Made by a program: the position numbers and the translations under genes. This document shows positions 16,487 through 25,374 of a DNA stretch of 64,000 bases, piece after piece. Source of the DNA: an uncultured Pelagibacteraceae bacterium (lineage in GTDB: Bacteria > Pseudomonadota > Alphaproteobacteria > Pelagibacterales > Pelagibacteraceae); assembly GCA_902567685.1 (NCBI GenBank), contig CACFNH010000002.1:1-64000 (forward strand). The letters are read 5' to 3'. Below the pieces are notes generated by a model. It had not been told where the DNA came from and searched no databases. It worked only from the letters and a program-made list of their open reading frames with translations. How positions within the stretch are numbered: position 1 is the stretch's first letter; each line of letters starts with the position of its first letter.

Positions 16487-17602
16487 TTAAAATATGCCAA
16501 TATCTTTTAAATCATTAAAGGTGGTAAAGAACATAAGAGAAAACAACAAAAAAAGACCGATTCGAAAGAATCCTTCTTGAGTTTTTTGTTTTAGTGGACG
16601 TCCTAATATCTTTTCAAAAGCATAAAACATTAGATGTCCGCCATCCAATAAAGGAATAGGAAAAAGATTAATAAGACCTAAGCTTATAGAAATATACGCT
16701 GTGATACTAAGAAAAGCTATAAAGCCATATTCAGCAACTTGGCCAGTTATTTTAGCTATTCTAATTGGTCCGCCTAATTGAGAGGAGTCCCCTTTTCCTC
16801 TAAAAATTGAAAAAATATAATTTAATGATGTTTTAGTTACAAACCATGTTTCTTTAACCGAATAAAATAATGCTTTACTTGGACCCAATCTTTCTCTTTT
16901 AAGTTCATTATTAAGAGGTGCAATTTTTATACCAATAATTTTTCTTTTTGCTTTATTTCCCAATGAATCTTCTGAATCGATTGTTTTAGGCTTAATTAAA
17001 AAGCTAATTTCACTGTTATTTCTTAAAACTACAAGGTCAATTTTTTCAGAAGTAGATGCATTTATATAAGTAGAAACTTCGAGTACACTTTTTACTTTAT
17101 TATTGTTTATAGATAAAATTACATCATCTTTTTTTAAACCAGATGTAAAGGCAGGACTATTTTCTTGAACTTCTTGAATCTTTGCAGGTGTAAAATCTTT
17201 TCCAGAAAACATATAAATAAAAGAAAAAATGATTATAGCTAACAAAAAATTAGCAAGAGGTCCTCCAGCTACAACTAATGATCTTTGGTATAAAGGTTTT
17301 GTAGTAAATAACTTCTCTCTATCTACTGGACCATATTTTTTTAGCAATTCAGCTTGTTCAGACTCGCTAAATACATTCCTGTCTCCAAAGAATTTTACAT
17401 AGCCACCTAGTGGTATAAGGCAAAACTTCCAGCGAGTCCCAGACTTATCACTAAATCCAAAAATTTCTTTGCCAAAACCAATAGAAAAATCTGTAACACC
17501 TACACCATAACGTTTTGCAAAATAATAGTGTCCATATTCATGAATGAACACAACTACTGTTATAAGAACAACAAAAGGTACTATAAAATTTAAAATTTCC
17601 AT
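16487..17602 (-). CDS. rseP: RIP site-2 zinc metalloprotease RseP
   Basis: Intramembrane protease of 371 residues. The zinc motif HEYGH is in the first membrane segment (~21-25), a PDZ domain spans about 115-200, and the second catalytic motif NLFPIPLLDGGHL is in a late segment. RseP cleaves anti-sigma factors and leftover signal peptides in the inner membrane. In many alphaproteobacteria rseP lies with dxr and bamA; here it follows a LysR gene with a 13 bp overlap, an unusual neighbour. The C-terminal membrane segment is present. Confidence 0.9.
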   Translation of the reverse strand: MEILNFIVPFVVLITVVVFIHEYGHYYFAKRYGVGVTDFSIGFGKEIFGFSDKSGTRWKFCLIPLGGYVKFFGDRNVFSESEQAELLKKYGPVDREKLFTTKPLYQRSLVVAGGPLANFLLAIIIFSFIYMFSGKDFTPAKIQEVQENSPAFTSGLKKDDVILSINNNKVKSVLEVSTYINASTSEKIDLVVLRNNSEISFLIKPKTIDSEDSLGNKAKRKIIGIKIAPLNNELKRERLGPSKALFYSVKETWFVTKTSLNYIFSIFRGKGDSSQLGGPIRIAKITGQVAEYGFIAFLSITAYISISLGLINLFPIPLLDGGHLMFYAFEKILGRPLKQKTQEGFFRIGLFLLFSLMFFTTFNDLKDIGIF

Positions 17603-18480
17603 TCGTTTACTTTACTAAAGATAAAATTTCTGAAAGCTTTAACTCGTGCTACTTTTTTAAGTGACTCAGGATAAACAAAATGAGTTTCTGTTTTTGGACC
17701 TTCTTCATTTGGCAAAACTTTAGTCAGATTCGGAACATTGAATGTAATATAATCTGGTAGGGCTGCCAAACCAACACCGCTCTGAACTGCAAGTAGTAAC
17801 CCATATACACTATTTACTTTCATAACAGATTTTCTTTTTTTTTTGTCTTTTGCTCCAAGTTTAAGGGCCCAATCTGGATTAAAAACAGGAGAAGGTGCTC
17901 CTCTACCGTAGGTAATAAACTGATGTTTATTTAAATCATTAGTATTTTTTGGATAGCCATTTTTTTCTAAATAATTGTTTGATCCATAAATATGATAATG
18001 AAAATCAACAAATTTTTTTTGAATATAGTTTAGTTGTTTTGGTCTTCTCATCCAAATACCAATATCAGCTTGCCTAGTACTAAGATCCAATTCTTTGTCA
18101 TCAAAAATTAACTCTACCTCTATATTGGGGTGAAGAGACATAAATTCTTTAATACGAGGAGTAAGCCATGTTGTTCCAAAACTCACAACAGTAGTAACGG
18201 TAATCTTGCCATCTAACTTGTCTTTTTCCTCACTCAATGTCGATTCAACATCTTTTAACTTTGAAATTACTTCGTGTGCTGTTTTAAATAAATATTTTCC
18301 ATTATCAGTTAAAACTAGTCCTCTAGCATGCCTCTCAAAAAGCTTTATTTTTAATTCATTTTCTAGTGATTGAATTTGTCTACTTATAGCTGATTGACTT
18401 AAGTTTAAAATAGTCGAAGCTTTGGTAAAACTACTAGCTTCCGCTACCGTATGAAAAATTTTTAACTTATCCCAATCCAT
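17590..18480 (-). CDS. LysR-family transcriptional regulator
   Basis: A 296-residue LTTR. The N-terminal winged helix-turn-helix is clear (WDKLKIFHTVAEASSFTKAS, LSQSAISRQIQSLE), followed by the linker helix and a type-2 periplasmic-binding-like effector domain from about residue 90. It starts 3 bp after the acuI stop and is probably co-transcribed with it, so it may control acuI or respond to a related carboxylate. LTTRs usually face their target divergently, which is not the case here, so the target is uncertain. Confidence 0.88.
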   Translation of the reverse strand: MDWDKLKIFHTVAEASSFTKASTILNLSQSAISRQIQSLENELKIKLFERHARGLVLTDNGKYLFKTAHEVISKLKDVESTLSEEKDKLDGKITVTTVVSFGTTWLTPRIKEFMSLHPNIEVELIFDDKELDLSTRQADIGIWMRRPKQLNYIQKKFVDFHYHIYGSNNYLEKNGYPKNTNDLNKHQFITYGRGAPSPVFNPDWALKLGAKDKKKRKSVMKVNSVYGLLLAVQSGVGLAALPDYITFNVPNLTKVLPNEEGPKTETHFVYPESLKKVARVKAFRNFIFSKVNEWKF

Positions 18481-18483
18481 GAT

Positions 18484-19485
18484 CTACTTATTTGGATTTA
18501 CTAATATTCTTCCGAAAGTTTCTCCCTTAAGCATTTTTGGAAATGTTTCTAAAAGTTCTTTAAGATTTACTTCTTTTGTTAGTTTTTCTAATTTTTTAAA
18601 ATCAATTAAATTGCTACCTTCATTCCATACAAACTCTCTTCTTTTCATTGACGCTGCAGATGAGTCTATTCCCCATAATTTAACTCCTCTTATAATAAAA
18701 GGCATAACATTAGTGTTGATTTTAATTCCTCCTGCATTTCCGCATGCTGCTACAACTCCACCTGGATTAGTTTGAGCTAATATCTTAGTTAAAGACTCAC
18801 CTCCAACTGTATCTACAACTCCATCCCACATTCCTTTTTCTAAAAGTTTACTTTCGCCACTAAACTCATTTCTGTCTATAATATTTTTTGCTCCCAGCTC
18901 TTTTAAATATTCATTTTTATCTTTCTTGCCTGTTGCAGCGTGAACATTGTATCCCATCTTAGACAAAATCATAATAGCTATACTACCTACTCCTCCTGTA
19001 GCACCAGTAACTAAAACTTCTTTTATTTTAGATCCCATTAATAATTTTTCTTTTGACTCAACTGCAAATGCACATAGTAAAGCTGTTAAGCCAGCAGTGC
19101 CCATCATCATAGATTGTAAATTGCTAATATTATTTGGTGATTTTACTAAAAAACTTGAATCTACCTTTGCATATCCTGAAAATCCACCAAAATAAATTTC
19201 CCCTACTCTAAATCCTGTTAAAATAACTCTATCACCTTCTTTAAATTTTTTATCTTCACTATTAACTACAGTTCCTGAAAAGTCTATTCCTGGAACAAAA
19301 GGATATTTTTTCACAATTTTAGCACCATTGTTTAGAATCAGTGCATCTTTATAATTAAGATCTGAGTAGTCTACTTTTACTAAAACATTTCCATCTTTAA
19401 GTGAGCTTGTGTCTAATTCTTCAATTTTTCTTGAAAATTTTTCGTTTTGATTGTCTATAACAATAGCTTTAAATTTCTCTGGCAT
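18484..19485 (-). CDS. acuI: Acrylyl-CoA reductase AcuI / YhdH-family MDR oxidoreductase
   Basis: A 333-residue zinc-free medium-chain dehydrogenase/reductase. SDLNYKDALILN, FVPGIDFSGTV and the NADPH motif VTGATGGVGSIA (~150-161) are typical of the YhdH/AcuI subgroup. AcuI reduces acryloyl-CoA to propanoyl-CoA and detoxifies acrylate from DMSP breakdown, a central process in SAR11. The sequence alone does not separate AcuI from other YhdH members. It is first in an acuI-lysR-rseP run, 12 bp downstream of folE. Confidence 0.82.
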   Translation of the reverse strand: MPEKFKAIVIDNQNEKFSRKIEELDTSSLKDGNVLVKVDYSDLNYKDALILNNGAKIVKKYPFVPGIDFSGTVVNSEDKKFKEGDRVILTGFRVGEIYFGGFSGYAKVDSSFLVKSPNNISNLQSMMMGTAGLTALLCAFAVESKEKLLMGSKIKEVLVTGATGGVGSIAIMILSKMGYNVHAATGKKDKNEYLKELGAKNIIDRNEFSGESKLLEKGMWDGVVDTVGGESLTKILAQTNPGGVVAACGNAGGIKINTNVMPFIIRGVKLWGIDSSAASMKRREFVWNEGSNLIDFKKLEKLTKEVNLKELLETFPKMLKGETFGRILVNPNK

Positions 19486-19497
19486 TTAGTTTAATAT

Positions 19498-20103
19498 TTA
19501 TTTTGTAATATAGCTTAAATATCTATTTTGATAACTAAGATCATCTTTGAATTTACCTAGAAAATAATTTGTAACTGTAGTAGTTCTCTCCTTTTTAACA
19601 CCTCGCATTGTCATGCATTGATGAGCGGCATCAATCGTTACAGCAACTCCTTTTGCATTCAAAGCTTTCATTAAAGTTTTAGCTATCTGCATAGTCAAAC
19701 GTTCCTGTGTTTGTAATCTTTTAGAAAAAACTTCAACTGTCCTAGCTAGTTTGCTTAGACCAACAACTTTTTCGTTAGGTAAATAAGCAATGTGAACAAC
19801 TCCTATCATTGGAGCCATATGATGTTCGCAATGGCTTTGCAATGTAATATTTTTTTCAACCACCATGTCATCATATCCGTCTACTTCCCCAAATGTTTTT
19901 TTTAATTCCTGCTCAGCATCTTGAGAATAGCCTTTAAAATATTCTTTAAACGCCTTTATGACTCTCTTAGGAGTGTCTATCAAACCTTCTCTATCAGGAT
20001 TTTCTCCAATCCAGCTAAGGATTGTCCTAAAGGCTTCCTCTGCTTGTTTGTCTGTAACCTCTTTTTGGGAAGGTCTTTTTTCTGTATCTTTAACTAATTT
20101 CAT
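19498..20103 (-). CDS. folE: GTP cyclohydrolase I
   Basis: A 201-residue enzyme converting GTP to 7,8-dihydroneopterin triphosphate, the first step of folate synthesis. HCEHHMAPMIG has the zinc cysteine/histidine and the catalytic histidine, QERLTMQIA is the binding segment, and AHQCMTMRGV carries the second zinc cysteine. With the CADD-like gene at 4.7-5.4 kb it may indicate how the cell obtains both halves of folate. Its start is 76 bp from the divergent hisI start. Confidence 0.94.
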   Translation of the reverse strand: MKLVKDTEKRPSQKEVTDKQAEEAFRTILSWIGENPDREGLIDTPKRVIKAFKEYFKGYSQDAEQELKKTFGEVDGYDDMVVEKNITLQSHCEHHMAPMIGVVHIAYLPNEKVVGLSKLARTVEVFSKRLQTQERLTMQIAKTLMKALNAKGVAVTIDAAHQCMTMRGVKKERTTTVTNYFLGKFKDDLSYQNRYLSYITK

Positions 20104-20179
20104 AAAACTGGTACTTTTTATAGGACATAAATGGCTATTGCAAATTGCTATTTTGTCTTTTTTTCATTATTTTACGCCC

Positions 20180-20647
20180 ATGTTCAAAAAAAGAGAAAGT
20201 GTATTTGAGGTAGAAGAAGGAAAATTTCTTTCGCCCAAATTTGATGCAAATGGACTTATACCAGTTGTTACAACAGACAACGGGTCAGGTGAAGTTCTTA
20301 TGCATGGATATATGAATGAAGACTCGCTTAGAAAAACAATTGAAACTAAAGAGGCTCATTACTGGAGTAGATCTAGAAAATCCATATGGCACAAAGGAAA
20401 ATCTAGCGGTTTTATTCAAAAAGTAATTGAACTTAGAATTGATGATGATCAAGATTCGATTTGGATGAAAGTTGATATAGGTGACGGAGCTAGTTGCCAT
20501 GTTGGATATAAATCATGTTTTTATAGATCTGTTCCTCTTGGAAAAATAGAAAATGATCAAGAAGTAAAAATGGAATTTAAAGAAAAGAAAAAAAAGTTTG
20601 ATCCAAAAAAAGTCTATAAGGATCAGTCTAATCCTACAAAACTATAA
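20180..20647 (+). CDS. hisI: Phosphoribosyl-AMP cyclohydrolase
   Basis: A 155-residue enzyme opening the adenine ring of PR-AMP in histidine synthesis. MHGYMNEDSLRKTIET, HYWSRSRKSIWHKG and DGASCHVGYKSCFYR hold the conserved histidine, aspartate and cysteine metal ligands. The single-domain length (no HisE part) is normal for alphaproteobacteria. The ATG at 20180 is chosen; an earlier in-frame start at 19958 would lie inside folE. The stop codon overlaps the start of a 52-codon gene (TAATG). Confidence 0.92.
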   Translation: MFKKRESVFEVEEGKFLSPKFDANGLIPVVTTDNGSGEVLMHGYMNEDSLRKTIETKEAHYWSRSRKSIWHKGKSSGFIQKVIELRIDDDQDSIWMKVDIGDGASCHVGYKSCFYRSVPLGKIENDQEVKMEFKEKKKKFDPKKVYKDQSNPTKL

Positions 20648-20805
20648 TGAATGAAAACAAAAATATAAATTTAATAAATGAAGATACTGATAATATCTGC
20701 GAAGAGTGTAAAGAATTTAGTAAAAGCGTAAAATCAAATTTGATTATGGGTGGTTATAAAATTTGTGACAGTTGTAAAATTTCAAAAACTTTATTTCCTC
20801 TTTAA
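20647..20805 (+). CDS. Small zinc-ribbon-like protein
   Basis: A 52-residue frame starts on the last base of the hisI stop (TAATG). It contains CEEC at 18-21 and CDSC at 40-43, a spacing that fits a four-cysteine zinc ribbon or knuckle. The rest is polar. Coupling with hisI and paired CxxC motifs support a real gene. No family is recognised. Its stop lies 3 bp before the end of the convergent Yip1-like gene. Confidence 0.6.
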   Translation: MNENKNINLINEDTDNICEECKEFSKSVKSNLIMGGYKICDSCKISKTLFPL

Positions 20806-20807
20806 GA

Positions 20808-21323
20808 TTATCTAAATAATATTAAAATCAAAAATAAACCAAAAGCTTGTATTAACCAAGCAAACACTACTACTCCAAAAGCTTTCCACATACTTTTATA
20901 ATCAAGAGCAGATTTTACAGCTACAACCATGCATGCCAGCATCCAAAATGCAGAACCGATAAAAGTTACAGTCATAAGAGTGGGTGTAATTCCAAAAATT
21001 CTTATGATTCCTGGGGCGCTTGAAAAACCTATTGTTCTTAATAATTCTCCATGGCTACTCTTTGTTTGAGGATCAGGAAACATTTTTACACCTACAAAAT
21101 AAATTATATAAGCCCAGATATACCAACTTAGAAGTGAAAGTAGAGGTGCTAATAATAAATTTGAAACTCCTAAATGAATAGCGCCAACTCCTGCAGCTAA
21201 ACTAGACAAAACTACGACCAGCCCTGCTTGAACAGTTGCAGATTTATCTGCTTCAACCTCTTCATATAAATCAATATCTATCTTTATTGCTCTTATTATT
21301 CTGTTTAAAAATATAGAAATCAT
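20808..21323 (-). CDS. Yip1-family membrane protein
   Basis: A 171-residue protein with five hydrophobic segments, beginning NRIIRAIKID and with the early acidic helix YEEVEADKSATVQA before the first segment. The GELLRTIGFSSAPGIIRIFG segment between helices is typical of bacterial YIP1-domain proteins. Their role is unknown. The start is 50 bp from the divergent HPP gene. Confidence 0.7.
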   Translation of the reverse strand: MISIFLNRIIRAIKIDIDLYEEVEADKSATVQAGLVVVLSSLAAGVGAIHLGVSNLLLAPLLSLLSWYIWAYIIYFVGVKMFPDPQTKSSHGELLRTIGFSSAPGIIRIFGITPTLMTVTFIGSAFWMLACMVVAVKSALDYKSMWKAFGVVVFAWLIQAFGLFLILILFR

Positions 21324-21373
21324 ATTCTTTTATCCTTTAAAAGGTATATAACTTAATTTTAGGAAAAATATAT

Positions 21374-21844
21374 ATGAAAATATCAAAAAATTTTGAGCCA
21401 ATTGTATCAGGAATATCTGCTGCAGTAGTTATAGGCGTTCTTGCTTTTTTAACTTTAAGAACATCCGCTGGTGTTTGGCTAATGTTTTCTTTTGGGGCAA
21501 CTGTTTTCATTATATTTGTTCTATATAATTTAGAAACAGCTCAACCAAAAAATGTATTCTTTGGTCATTTAGTTTCAATTCTTGTTGGAGTTATTTTTAA
21601 TGAAACTATTGGATTCTCTTTTTATTCTTTAGGTTTGTCAGTTGGGGTTGCGGTAGCTTTAATGTCTTACTTAAAAGTAATGCATCCTCCTGCTGCCTCT
21701 AATCCTTTGGTGGCTCTCTCTATGGATTTGTCTTTTGATTTTGTATTGTTTCCAGTAATAACAGGAACAATTGCTATAATTTTTATGTCAGTCGTAATTA
21801 ATAAAATTATCCTAAAAAGAAACTATCCTAAAAAATGGTTTTAA
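21374..21844 (+). CDS. HPP-family membrane protein
   Basis: A 156-residue protein with four hydrophobic segments. The family tag HPPAASNPLVAL is in the third quarter of the protein, and SFGATVFIIF and AQPKN follow the usual order. Some HPP proteins transport nitrite in chloroplasts and cyanobacteria, but no nitrate or nitrite genes are nearby, so the substrate is open. Its stop lies directly against the stop of the convergent methyltransferase gene. Confidence 0.85.
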   Translation: MKISKNFEPIVSGISAAVVIGVLAFLTLRTSAGVWLMFSFGATVFIIFVLYNLETAQPKNVFFGHLVSILVGVIFNETIGFSFYSLGLSVGVAVALMSYLKVMHPPAASNPLVALSMDLSFDFVLFPVITGTIAIIFMSVVINKIILKRNYPKKWF

Positions 21845-22489
21845 CTATTTTTTTACAATCGACAAAAAAACTCTTATTTTTTTACTAAAATATTTTTTTA
21901 CTAAAGAAAGGAAAGTAATTTTTTTTTCCACTTTAAATGCTTCTCTTTCACTTAAATTAATTTTATCCTTCCAGTAAAACTGTAAGATAAAACTATCCTC
22001 ATAATACTTTTGAAATTTCCAGACTTGACCTACTGATAAGAATTTCTCAATTGCATCAACTTTTCTAGTATATAAAAGTACTTGTTCCTCATCATCAAAT
22101 TCAAACCACCATTTATGACCAAAAACTTCTTCGTCACAACCAAATACAATGTTGTCGTTAAGTTTAGTTGGCAATTCTATATATCCAGCTTTAGCAATCC
22201 TCTCTACCTCATTTTTAAATTCTATCAAATTTGGGACATGTTCCATAACATGGCTCAAAATTACATAATCAAATTCTTTATCTTTAAAGGGCAACTTTTT
22301 GTTTGGCTCTATTTTTGTAAAAGTTAAATTTTTTTTTTTAAAATCTTCAGTAAAATCATCAATATCAGAAAAATGATTTGCTTCTTGCCAATAATTTGCA
22401 GATGAACAGCCTAGATCTAATATTTTTAAATGGCTGTTTTCTTTAAGCCACCTTTTTTGACTTTTTTTGTTAGTTCTTCTTATAGACAT
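21845..22489 (-). CDS. Class I SAM-dependent methyltransferase
   Basis: A 214-residue protein with a methyltransferase type-11 core: motif I LKILDLGCSSANY (~22-34) and motif IV FDYVILSHVMEHVPN (~73-87). The C-terminal third is basic and poorly conserved. It is downstream of the DAO-family oxidase with 5 bp between them, so it is probably in the same operon. The substrate is unknown, and a role in glycan or lipid tailoring is as likely as small-molecule methylation. Confidence 0.75.
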   Translation of the reverse strand: MSIRRTNKKSQKRWLKENSHLKILDLGCSSANYWQEANHFSDIDDFTEDFKKKNLTFTKIEPNKKLPFKDKEFDYVILSHVMEHVPNLIEFKNEVERIAKAGYIELPTKLNDNIVFGCDEEVFGHKWWFEFDDEEQVLLYTRKVDAIEKFLSVGQVWKFQKYYEDSFILQFYWKDKINLSEREAFKVEKKITFLSLVKKYFSKKIRVFLSIVKK

Positions 22490-22494
22490 TTATT

Positions 22495-23598
22495 TTACAA
22501 TACATAAGGTTCGGGTCTTTCTTTATTTTCTAATACACGTTCAATAGCGAAAGCCTTTAAATCTATTGATTGATATGATCCTGTAGTAATCAACTCGGTT
22601 AAAGCTCTTCCTATTCCCGGAGCCTGCATAAGACCTCTGCCAGTAAATCCTGATGCCATATAAACATTCTCGTATTTAGGATGTTTTCCTACTACTGCAT
22701 TGTTATCAAGTTTGTTACAGTCGTAGTATCCGGCCCATCCACCTGTTAGTTTTAATTCTTCAAAAGCAGGAATTCTTTGTGCTAGCGCAGGCCAAACCAA
22801 CTCTTCAAAATCATTCCAGGCTGGTTCTAAATCTTTTGCATCAAATACTGAATTTGGTGATCCAGCTAAATATTCTTTTCCTTCTGGTCTCCAATAAACA
22901 CCAGTTGTCAAATCTCCTATCAATGGCATTTCGGGGATGTGTTTTGGACACTTAACTCTAAAGACGGTATGTTTTTGAGGAACTACAGGAATATCATTTA
23001 ATAATTCATTGGTCCAACAACCTGCTGCTGAAATAATAGTCTTAGCTTTAATTTCTGAAATACTTTTTACTTCACCTTTAATAAACTCAGCTCCAAGTTC
23101 AATGGCTTTGCTTTTTAGTGCCCCGTGAAACATAAATGGATCTATCCATCCTTCACTTTTATTGTCTGTATAAGTAGCAGTTTCAATACCTTTATTACTT
23201 ACGTAGGGAAATATTTTTGATAATTCATAACCCTTAATATTTTTTGTTCCTGCTTCACATGCTTTATGGTTTTTTAGTGCTTCGTATTGTTCTTTTGCAT
23301 GCTCTGGCCCAAACATTAACAAGTAGCCGTTTGGAACCATGCTCGCAGTAGGATTTGGATTTTTTTCTGTTTTCAATAATTCAGGAATTTGGAAAATAAA
23401 TTCCCTTGCAAATTTACCTAATAAAATATTTTCTTTTTGAAAAAATTGCCTTCTAAATCCACCAAGAGATAAAGGGAATGATGCTGTTTTATAAGTTGGA
23501 TCTTTTTCTATAACTTTAACTTTTCTTCCTTCTTTAGACAAAAAATAAGCTGTAGCTGCTCCTATTATTCCGCCACCAATTATAACAACATCGTCCAT
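22495..23598 (-). CDS. FAD-dependent oxidoreductase (DAO / sarcosine oxidase-like)
   Basis: A 367-residue flavoprotein. The N-terminal dinucleotide motif VIIGGGIIGAATAYFL and the C-terminal YMASGFTGRGLMQAPGIG define the D-amino-acid-oxidase-like fold that includes glycine, sarcosine and dimethylglycine oxidases. It probably oxidises a secondary or D-amine, giving H2O2 or feeding a tetrahydrofolate partner. No folate-binding domain is attached. Its start is 2 bp from the tspO stop, so the order tspO, oxidase, methyltransferase forms a likely operon. The substrate is not assignable. Confidence 0.8.
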   Translation of the reverse strand: MDDVVIIGGGIIGAATAYFLSKEGRKVKVIEKDPTYKTASFPLSLGGFRRQFFQKENILLGKFAREFIFQIPELLKTEKNPNPTASMVPNGYLLMFGPEHAKEQYEALKNHKACEAGTKNIKGYELSKIFPYVSNKGIETATYTDNKSEGWIDPFMFHGALKSKAIELGAEFIKGEVKSISEIKAKTIISAAGCWTNELLNDIPVVPQKHTVFRVKCPKHIPEMPLIGDLTTGVYWRPEGKEYLAGSPNSVFDAKDLEPAWNDFEELVWPALAQRIPAFEELKLTGGWAGYYDCNKLDNNAVVGKHPKYENVYMASGFTGRGLMQAPGIGRALTELITTGSYQSIDLKAFAIERVLENKERPEPYVL

Positions 23599-23600
23599 AT

Positions 23601-24062
23601 TTAATTCAAGTAATAAATATTTGCATTAAGTACTAAAGCATAGAAAGACCATAACAAATAAGGTGTCATTAGTAAAAAACTTATTTTATCAAGTTGGTAA
23701 TAAATTTTCATTAGCCAAATTATAAAAATTAATATTATAGCTAGGTCAATTAGGGCTATAAAGATTTGATGAAAACCAAAAAATAAAACACTCCAAATAC
23801 TATTAAAAAATAAATGAATAAAATAAATCTGTAATATTTTTTTTTCTGGCGCTTTTTTCCAAGCAGACCATGCTGCCACTGACATAAATATATACAAAAT
23901 TGTCCAGACTGGACCAAAAACCCAACTTGGAGGGTTAAAACTCGGTAAAAGAATTTCTGAATACCAAGGTTCTTTAAAAGAAGAAGTAACAAAACTTCCA
24001 ATTCCAGATGCGACAAATGTTATTATAATTATTAATCCTAAAGATAAATATTTGTTATTCAT
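23601..24062 (-). CDS. tspO: TspO/MBR-family protein
   Basis: A 153-residue protein with five hydrophobic helices. PWYSEILLPSFNPPSWVFGPVWTILY is the loop 1 and helix 2 signature, WSAWKK follows and FFNSIWSVLFFG is helix 3. TspO proteins bind tetrapyrroles and in Rhodobacter modulate pigment genes. The length is typical. The start is 24 bp from the divergent SDR gene. Confidence 0.9.
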   Translation of the reverse strand: MNNKYLSLGLIIIITFVASGIGSFVTSSFKEPWYSEILLPSFNPPSWVFGPVWTILYIFMSVAAWSAWKKAPEKKILQIYFIHLFFNSIWSVLFFGFHQIFIALIDLAIILIFIIWLMKIYYQLDKISFLLMTPYLLWSFYALVLNANIYYLN

Positions 24063-24086
24063 ATTAAGTATGAGATATAATCTATC

Positions 24087-24848
24087 ATGGATGAAAACCA
24101 GAAAAAAATTTGGATTACTGGAGCTAGCAGCGGAATAGGTAGAGCAGTTGCCGAAAAATTTGCCAAGGAAAATTGGACAGTTGCAATTTCTGCTAGAAGA
24201 GTCGAATTGTTAGATGAGCTAGCTAAGAATAAAAATATTTTTTCTTATCCTATGGACGTTACAGATCCTGCTAAAACCCAAGAAGTTTTTAATAAAATTA
24301 TAAATGATTTTGGCAATATAGATTTATGTGTTTTTTGTTCAGGAACTTATGAGAGAAATTTAGAAAAAGATATCAATATTGAAAATATAAAACTTACAAT
24401 GAATGTTAATTTTCTTGGCACTGTTAATTGCATAAAAGCTATTGAAAAATATTTTAAAAATAAAAAAAATGGTCATATCTCAATCGTTTCATCTATAGCT
24501 GGATATCGAGGCCTTCCAAAATCAAGTGGATATGGTCCTTCAAAAGCAGCTCTATCTAACTTAGCTGAAAGTTTATATTTTGATTTTAAAAAGTATAACG
24601 TTAGGATCTCTTTGATTTCTCCAGGATTTATTAAAACACCCATGACAGATAAAAATGAATTCCATATGCCTTTCATTAAATCGCCTGAGTTTGCAGCAAA
24701 TAAAATATATGATGGATTAATTAAAACTAATGATTTTGAAATTACTTTTCCTAAACAATTAACTATAATATTTAAATTTTTAAAAATTTTACCTAATAGA
24801 ATATACTTGTTTTTAGTAACTAAAATTTTAGGTAAATTAATGAACTAA
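24087..24848 (+). CDS. Short-chain dehydrogenase/reductase
   Basis: A 253-residue Rossmann enzyme. TGASSGIGRAVAEKF is the NAD(P) motif, the catalytic Ser is in SIVSSIAGYRG, and the YGPSKAAL motif gives Tyr and Lys. The 3' end overlaps by 4 bp the convergent DUF3833 gene of the lipid-modification operon. Related operons elsewhere also include an SDR, so it may reduce or oxidise a fatty-acid intermediate. This is an inference from position. Confidence 0.85.
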   Translation: MDENQKKIWITGASSGIGRAVAEKFAKENWTVAISARRVELLDELAKNKNIFSYPMDVTDPAKTQEVFNKIINDFGNIDLCVFCSGTYERNLEKDINIENIKLTMNVNFLGTVNCIKAIEKYFKNKKNGHISIVSSIAGYRGLPKSSGYGPSKAALSNLAESLYFDFKKYNVRISLISPGFIKTPMTDKNEFHMPFIKSPEFAANKIYDGLIKTNDFEITFPKQLTIIFKFLKILPNRIYLFLVTKILGKLMN

Positions 24849-25369
24849 TCTTTAATAAACATAACTGTAAGCTCTGCAACTTTAAAACCAAATTTAGTCA
24901 TTGTTGCCCTATTAATTGCAACTCGTTCGTCTTGTTTAAAAATCCAGTCATCAAAGGTTATCTTAATATTTTTTCCTTTAACAGGAACTAATAAAACATA
25001 TTCAAATTTAAAAGCTGGACCGTAAGAAAAACCTTTAGCAATTCCAACAACATCTGATGCTTTTCCCTCATAATGATTTTCATCAATTTTTTTTATAGTC
25101 CATTGTCTAGTTTGTTTTTCTCCATCACTCCAATCAAACACTTCATCTAAAATTAGGGTTGAACCATCCCACTTTCCATTTAGATCAGCCTTAAACTGTC
25201 TTGTAATATTTCCAGATCTGTTTTGTAAAACTCCCCAGGCTTTAACGTTTCCTGATAGATAATCTTCAATTATCAATCTTGGCTTTTGACCTTTAAAGTC
25301 TGAAGGTTTCATATTATTTACACATCCTGTTAAAAAAATAATTAAAAGTAAACCAAATATCTTATTCAT
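24845..25369 (-). CDS. DUF3833 lipoprotein
   Basis: A 174-residue protein with a lipoprotein signal: hydrophobic start and LTGC lipobox (~C16). The mature part shows KAWGVLQNRSGNITRQF, WDGSTLILDEVFDWSDGEKQTRQW and a late FDDWIF, all typical of DUF3833. The proteins are envelope-attached and may bind a lipid. It is last in the operon with the FAD oxidase, DUF1365 and Cfa-like genes, which are its usual neighbours. Confidence 0.85.
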   Translation of the reverse strand: MNKIFGLLLIIFLTGCVNNMKPSDFKGQKPRLIIEDYLSGNVKAWGVLQNRSGNITRQFKADLNGKWDGSTLILDEVFDWSDGEKQTRQWTIKKIDENHYEGKASDVVGIAKGFSYGPAFKFEYVLLVPVKGKNIKITFDDWIFKQDERVAINRATMTKFGFKVAELTVMFIKD

Positions 25370-25374
25370 GATGT

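Noticed and set aside
19958-20179. N-terminal extension of hisI
   Set aside because: It would overlap folE on the other strand, and the family's usual N-terminus begins at the ATG at 20180.
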